A DNA stretch of 64,000 bases from Roseovarius sp. (lineage in GTDB: Bacteria; Pseudomonadota; Alphaproteobacteria; Rhodobacterales; Rhodobacteraceae). Under the pieces are notes generated by a model. The model did no database searches. It had not been told where the DNA came from and saw nothing but the letters and a program-made list of their open reading frames with translations. Within the stretch, counting starts at the first letter, position 1. Every line of letters starts with the position of its first letter. Shown here piece by piece: positions 60,302 to 64,000 of the stretch. Made by a program: the position numbers and the translations under genes. The DNA lies in NCBI RefSeq assembly GCF_030373445.1, contig NZ_JAUCYU010000014.1, forward strand, positions 62,001 to 126,000, read 5' to 3'.

Positions 60302-60853
60302 ATGGGACAATATGACAAGATCCACCTCGGCTGCGGCGTCAAGCATCTGCCGGGCTGGTTTCACGTGGATGCGCTGGCGTATGACCATGTCGACCATGTC
60401 GGCCGGGTCGAGGATTTGTCGTTCATTCCGGACGGGTCAGTGAAGCTGATCTATGCCTGCCACGTGCTCGAGCATTTCGGGCGGAACACCTACAAGGCGG
60501 CGCTGGCCGAGTGGTGCCGGGTGCTGGCGCCCGGTGGGGTGCTGCGGCTGGCGGTGCCGGATTTCGGTGCGGCGGCCAAGCTCTACATGTCCGGCATCCT
60601 GCCGCGCGGGATCGAGGATGTGCGCGGGCTGGTGACCGGGGGGCAGCGGGACGAGTATGATTTCCACGGGATGATTTTCGACGAGGCGTCGTTGGCGGAG
60701 GCCTTGAAAGAGGTCGGGTTTTCCGAGACGCGGCTGTGGGATTGGCGGGAGACCGAGCATTCCCACATGGACGATTATTCGCAGGCCTATTTGCCGCATA
60801 TGGACAAGGAGAACGGGGTTCTCGTGTCTTTGAATATCGAGGCGGTGAAGTAG
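60302..60853 (+). CDS. Class I SAM-dependent methyltransferase
   Basis: 183 residues. Motif I IHLGCGVKHLPGWFHVD, a DLSFIPDGSVKLIYACHVLEH segment (in parts) and the post-motif WCRVLAPGGVLRLAVPDF match SAM-dependent methyltransferases. GGAGAGATCC precedes the ATG and it starts 13 bases after fcl. It may methylate a sugar or glycan intermediate made with gmd and fcl. The acceptor is not identifiable from sequence. Confidence 0.85.
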   Translation: MGQYDKIHLGCGVKHLPGWFHVDALAYDHVDHVGRVEDLSFIPDGSVKLIYACHVLEHFGRNTYKAALAEWCRVLAPGGVLRLAVPDFGAAAKLYMSGILPRGIEDVRGLVTGGQRDEYDFHGMIFDEASLAEALKEVGFSETRLWDWRETEHSHMDDYSQAYLPHMDKENGVLVSLNIEAVK

Positions 60854-60886
60854 GGGTTCAGGTGCCCTTCGGGGGTATTGGACCGT

Positions 60887-60950
60887 GCCCGCCCCGGACG
60901 TGATCCGGGGTCGCTGGTCGTTCGAGGTCCCGGCTCGGAGGCCGGGACGG
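60887..60950. repeat. Pair of GAGGTCCCGG-type palindromes
   Basis: An inverted copy at 60887-60912 (GCCCGCCCCGGACG then ATCCGGGG) and a direct copy at 60924-60950 (GAGGTCCCGGCTCG then CCGGGACGG). They follow the methyltransferase gene. Confidence 0.65.
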
Positions 60951-60987
60951 TGGGACGTATTGGCGGGCTGATTTCCGGGGAAATGCA

Positions 60988-61031
60988 ACGTCGGTATCAC
61001 GTCGGTATTTTGTCGGTATTGCGTCGGTGCG
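60988..61031 (+). repeat. Array of four 11-bp direct repeats, locus C
   Basis: ACGTCGGTATC, ACGTCGGTATT, TTGTCGGTATT, GCGTCGGTGCG in exact 11-base register. Units two and three are identical to those of locus B at 42029-42072. Confidence 0.85.
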
Positions 61032-61053
61032 GGGTGTTGGGTTTTCGGGGGTG

Positions 61054-61246
61054 GTGGGTTTCACCCACCCTACGATTTGCACACGCCCGGAATCGAGCCG
61101 AAGGCGCCGGGCGAGCGCCGGCCCGTCCCGGCGGGCAGGCGCTTTGGCGGGTGTTGCGTTACGTTCAGAGGGAAGATGTGCTCGGCGGGATAAAGTGGCA
61201 GCCACGGGTGTTGCGGCGCCTCCCCACGGGCCGGCGCTCGCCCGGC
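61054..61246 (+). repeat. Composite repeat element, copy 2 (carries MITE-like unit at 61106-61246)
   Basis: It begins with the hairpin GTGGGTTTCACCCACCCTAC (61054-61073). The inner 141-bp unit is bounded by perfect 21-bp inverted repeats at 61106-61126 and 61226-61246 (arms begin GCCGGGCGAGCGCCGG). The interior contains GGGATAAAGTGGCAGCCAC, matched in reverse in copy 1 at 42120-42259. No transposase gene is present, so it is non-autonomous if mobile. It fills most of the 60854-61282 interval, with no credible gene. Confidence 0.75.
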
Positions 61247-61282
61247 TTCGTCAGAGGCCCCGGGTGGGTCCTGGAGGGTGGG

Positions 61283-62242
61283 TCAGGCCACCCCGGCCCG
61301 GAGCGCGTCGTGGATGTGAACGAGGCCGACGAGGTGGTCTTCCGTATCCGTCACCAGCAGTACAGTGCGCTTGTTGGCGTTCATGACGCCGAGCGCCTCG
61401 ACCAGCAGGGCGTCGGGGGCGGTGACGAGGGGGGAGCGGGTGGCGACCTCGCCGGCGGTGCGGGTCATGAGGCCGTCCATGTTCCGGCGGAGGTCGCCGT
61501 CGGTGATGATGCCGGTGAGGCGGCCGCCGGAGACGACCGCCGCGACGCCGAAGCTTTTATGGGTCATCTCGACCAGCGCCTCGCCCATCGGCGTGTCCTC
61601 GGCCACGACGGGCAGTTCGTCGCCCTTGTGCATGACCGCCGAGACCAGCAGGAGCTGCGCCCCCAGCGTGCCGCCGGGGTGGTAGGCGAGGTAGCTGTCC
61701 TTGTCGAAGCCGCGCAGGCGCATGAGCGCCACGGCGAGCGCGTCGCCCAAGGCCAGCGTGCAGGTGGTCGAGGTGGTGGGGGCCATGCCGATGGCGCAGG
61801 CCTCGGGCGCGTCGGGGAGGGGGAGGACGTGGTCGGCCTGACGCCCGAGCGTGCTGTCGGGTTTCTTGGTGATGGCGATCATCGGGATGGCGAAGCGGCG
61901 GGTGTGGCCGATGATGTCGGCCAGTTCGCGCGTCTCGCCGGAGTTGGAGATCAGGATCACCGCGTCGGCGCTGGTGATCATGCCCATGTCGCCGTGGCTG
62001 GCCTCGCCCGGGTGGACGTATTGGGCGGGCGTGCCGGTGCTGGCCATGGTGGCGGCGATCTTGGCGGCGATATGGCCCGACTTGCCCATGCCCGAGACGA
62101 TCACCCGGCCGGGCACGTTCAGCAGCAGCTCGGCGACGGTGTCGAAGCTGTCGGGCATCTCGTCGCGCAGGCGGGCGAGCGCCGCGCCCTCGATCTCGAG
62201 CACGTCGCGGGCAATGTCGGTGGGGCGGGGGGAGGAGGTCAT
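61283..62242 (-). CDS. kdsD: Arabinose-5-phosphate isomerase (KdsD/KpsF)
   Basis: 319 residues. The SIS domain (about 35-175) has VSGMGKSGHIAAKIAATMAS (in part), YVHPGEASHGDMGMI and LISNSGETRELADI. Two CBS repeats follow at about 205-319 (VSGGRLTGIITDGDLRRN; TVLLVTDTEDHLVGLVHIHD, in parts). It converts ribulose 5-phosphate to arabinose 5-phosphate for KDO or capsule synthesis. It is convergent to the GDP-fucose operon and divergent from the MFS gene. Confidence 0.93.
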   Translation of the reverse strand: MTSSPRPTDIARDVLEIEGAALARLRDEMPDSFDTVAELLLNVPGRVIVSGMGKSGHIAAKIAATMASTGTPAQYVHPGEASHGDMGMITSADAVILISNSGETRELADIIGHTRRFAIPMIAITKKPDSTLGRQADHVLPLPDAPEACAIGMAPTTSTTCTLALGDALAVALMRLRGFDKDSYLAYHPGGTLGAQLLLVSAVMHKGDELPVVAEDTPMGEALVEMTHKSFGVAAVVSGGRLTGIITDGDLRRNMDGLMTRTAGEVATRSPLVTAPDALLVEALGVMNANKRTVLLVTDTEDHLVGLVHIHDALRAGVA

Positions 62243-62358
62243 CTTGCCGGCTCCGGAGCGTTGCTTGTGGCGCAGCCATACCGTGCTGTCGCGTCGAGGC
62301 CAAGCCCCGCCGGTTTTCGCGCTGGCGCATCGCCGGGCGCGCGACTAACGTCGCGGCC

Positions 62359-63579
62359 ATGACAGGCCCTGATGTTCTCGACAGCCGGTATTCGTGGTTC
62401 CGCCTTGCCGTTTCGCTTCTGATCGCGACGGTGGGGAACGTGGGCATCTGGGTGATCGTGATGGTCATGCCGGCGATCCAGGCCGAGTTCGGCATCGACC
62501 GGGGCGAGGCATCGTTTCCCTACACGATGACGATGATCGGCTATGCGCTGGGCAATTTCGCGGTGGGGCGGATCATCGACCGGTTCGGGGTGACCGCGGC
62601 GCTGAGCCTGTCGGCGGTGATCATCGCGGGCGGCATGGGGCTGGCGGCGATCAGCCCGTCGGTGCTGTTGCTGGCGGGGCTGCAGCTTGTGATCGGGTTC
62701 GGCACGGGGGCCAGTTTCGGCCCGCTGATGACGGATGTGTCGATGTGGTTCTTGAAGCGGCGGGGGATCGCGGTGGCGATCACGGCCTGCGGCAATTACC
62801 TGTCGGGCGCCGTGTGGCCGCTGATGCTGGCCGGGGTGCTGGAGGCGGACGGGTGGCGGGCGGTTTACGTGTGGCTGGCGGTGATCACGGTGGTGACGAT
62901 GGTGCCGCTGTCGTTCCTGTTGCGCCGGCGGGTGCCGCTGGAGGCGACGGCGCGGTCGGACGCGATTTCCAGCCTGCGGGCGAAGGCGGCGGGGTTCTCG
63001 CCCCGGACGCTGATGCTGATGCTGGGGCTGGCGGGGATCGGGTGCTGCGTGGCGATGTCGATGCCGCAGGTGCATATCGTGAGCCTGTGCACCGACCTGG
63101 GCTATGGCCCGGCGGTGGGCGGGCAGATGCTGGCGCTGATGCTGTTGGGCGGGGCGGCGTCGCGGCTGGTGTTCGGGTTCGTGGCGGACTGGCTGGGCGG
63201 GGTGAAGACGCTGTTGATCGGGTCGTCGCTGCAATGCCTGGCGCTGTTTCTGTATTTGCCGACCGGGGGGCTGACCTCGCTTTACGTGGTGAGCGCGGTA
63301 TTCGGGCTGTCGCAGGGCGGGATCGTGCCGAGCTATGCGCTGGTGGTGCGGGAATACATGCCGAGCGTCGAGGCCGGGCGGCGCGTGGGGTTCGTGATCA
63401 TGGCGACGATCATGGGCATGGCACTGGGCGGGTGGATGTCGGGGTGGATTTACGATGTCACCGGGAGCTACCAGATGGCGTTCGTGAACGGGATCGTCTG
63501 GAATTTCCTGAACATGGGGATCATGGTGCTGATCCTGCTGCGGACGCGGCCGCGGAAGGCCGTCGCCGTGGCGGCCTGA
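62359..63579 (+). CDS. Major facilitator superfamily transporter
   Basis: 406 residues with 12 hydrophobic segments. The MFS loop between helices two and three reads GRIIDRFGVTAAL, and its counterpart in the second half reads FVADWLGGVKTLL. The N-terminus lacks a signal peptide. Sequence features resemble YbfB and organic-acid carriers, but the substrate cannot be assigned. The start follows GTCGCGGCC without a strong ribosome site. Confidence 0.87.
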   Translation: MTGPDVLDSRYSWFRLAVSLLIATVGNVGIWVIVMVMPAIQAEFGIDRGEASFPYTMTMIGYALGNFAVGRIIDRFGVTAALSLSAVIIAGGMGLAAISPSVLLLAGLQLVIGFGTGASFGPLMTDVSMWFLKRRGIAVAITACGNYLSGAVWPLMLAGVLEADGWRAVYVWLAVITVVTMVPLSFLLRRRVPLEATARSDAISSLRAKAAGFSPRTLMLMLGLAGIGCCVAMSMPQVHIVSLCTDLGYGPAVGGQMLALMLLGGAASRLVFGFVADWLGGVKTLLIGSSLQCLALFLYLPTGGLTSLYVVSAVFGLSQGGIVPSYALVVREYMPSVEAGRRVGFVIMATIMGMALGGWMSGWIYDVTGSYQMAFVNGIVWNFLNMGIMVLILLRTRPRKAVAVAA

Positions 63580-63615
63580 GGGCGCTGCTCGTCAGCCCTT
63601 GCGGGCGGCCTCGCG

Positions 63616-64000
63616 TCAGTCTTCGTGGACGATGCGGATGTGTTTCTCGCCGCGGGCCTCGGCCAGCGCCATCTGTTTCTGGCGTTCCCGGAAGCGTTGC
63701 TTGTCGTCTTCCGTGGTCTCGGCAAAGCACTGGTGGCAGGAGACGCCGTGTTCGTATTCGGGGCGGTCGCGGTCGGCGGGCAGGATCGGGCGGCGGCAGG
63801 CGAAGCAGAGCTGGTGCGGGCCTTCCCGTAGCCCGTGGCCCACGGAGACGCGGTTGTCGAAGACGAAGCATTCGCCGTTCCAGGTGGATTGATCCTCGGG
63901 CACCTCTTCGAGGTATTTCAGGATGCCGCCCTTGAGGTGGTAGACGTCTTCCACGCCCTGGCCCAGCAGGAAATTGGTGGATTTCTCGCAGCGGATGCCG
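63616..64000 (-). CDS. trhO: tRNA uridine(34) hydroxylase, C-terminal part
   Basis: Only the C-terminal 127 codons are present; the frame continues beyond the right edge. The rhodanese active-site loop GIRCEKSTNFLLGQG lies at the edge of the window, followed by VEDVYHLKGGILKYLEEV. The C-terminal zinc-type domain has CFACRRPI and CHQCF, with FVFDNRVSVGHGL before it. TrhO hydroxylates U34 of some tRNAs to initiate cmo5U/ho5U formation. It is convergent with the MFS gene, 36 bases apart. Confidence 0.93.
   Translation of the reverse strand, partial: GIRCEKSTNFLLGQGVEDVYHLKGGILKYLEEVPEDQSTWNGECFVFDNRVSVGHGLREGPHQLCFACRRPILPADRDRPEYEHGVSCHQCFAETTEDDKQRFRERQKQMALAEARGEKHIRIVHED

Noticed and set aside
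60858..61386. Short frames on both strands across 60.9-61.4 kb
   Set aside because: They translate the 11-bp arrays, the hairpins and the MITE-like element and start at arbitrary codons.

Overview
The window is a stretch of alphaproteobacterial chromosome, almost certainly from the Rhodobacteraceae (Roseobacter/Rhodobacterales group). Evidence for this is the very high GC content, the folK-rpoZ-rsh-DUF2062-pdxJ-acpS-lepB-rnc-era-recO order, a single bifunctional (p)ppGpp enzyme, an alphaproteobacterial-style C-P lyase locus, DUF1127 and DUF1491 proteins, and abundant short intergenic repeats. No rRNA, tRNA, CRISPR array, prophage or complete insertion sequence was recognised. Both ends cut a gene: a glycerophosphodiesterase on the left and trhO on the right.

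Layout. 0-5 kb: a FemAB/GNAT-like protein, pterin dehydratase, ispH, a NYN-domain nuclease-like protein, folK and a secreted three-repeat beta-trefoil lectin. 5-19.5 kb: the housekeeping run rpoZ, rsh, DUF2062, pdxJ, two unknowns, acpS, lepB, rnc, era, DUF1491 and recO. It is interrupted by minus-strand genes: a zinc-ribbon-like protein, a glycosyltransferase, and a 1018-residue secreted VWA protein carrying nine tandem Ig-like modules, paired with a VOC protein. 19.5-20.7 kb: repeats, a DUF1127 protein and a TetR regulator. 20.8-36 kb: a complete phosphonate locus with phnC, phnD, two phnE and a hexapeptide transferase. Divergent phnF and a first phnM follow, then phnGHI, phnJK, a corA-like gene, phnL and phnN. 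The locus ends with a convergent 2H-phosphoesterase (DUF1045) and a second phnM. Pho-box-like sites lie at phnC and phnF, and a PhnF-type operator lies before phnG. phnP is absent, and the 2H enzyme is the obvious candidate replacement.

36-38.6 kb: an FAH-family hydrolase, a small membrane protein, and two lower-GC genes (a secreted unknown and an SGNH hydrolase). 38.8-42 kb: a TRAP transporter. 42.4-45.5 kb: a minus-strand operon of acyl-CoA ligase, APH-like kinase and hotdog thioesterase. 45.6-50.1 kb: rpe, an M20 peptidase, a DNA-binding protein fused to a catalytically degenerate alpha/beta-hydrolase domain, and panC. 50.3-55.3 kb: a peptide/opine-type ABC transporter with fused ATPases. 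55.3-64 kb: an unknown secreted protein, a YcaQ-like glycosylase, a cysteine hydrolase, GDP-fucose synthesis (gmd, fcl) with a methyltransferase, kdsD, an MFS carrier and trhO.

The intergenic DNA is unusually structured. Four interwoven repeat families recur: (i) arrays of an 11-bp GTCGGTATT-type unit at three loci; (ii) a 140-bp MITE-like element with 21-bp terminal inverted repeats in two opposite-facing copies; (iii) a triple-hairpin element in two opposite-facing copies; (iv) short GGTCCCGG..CCGGGAC palindromes. All three multi-gene transporters with a separate binding protein carry a strong stem-loop between the binding-protein gene and the next transport gene.
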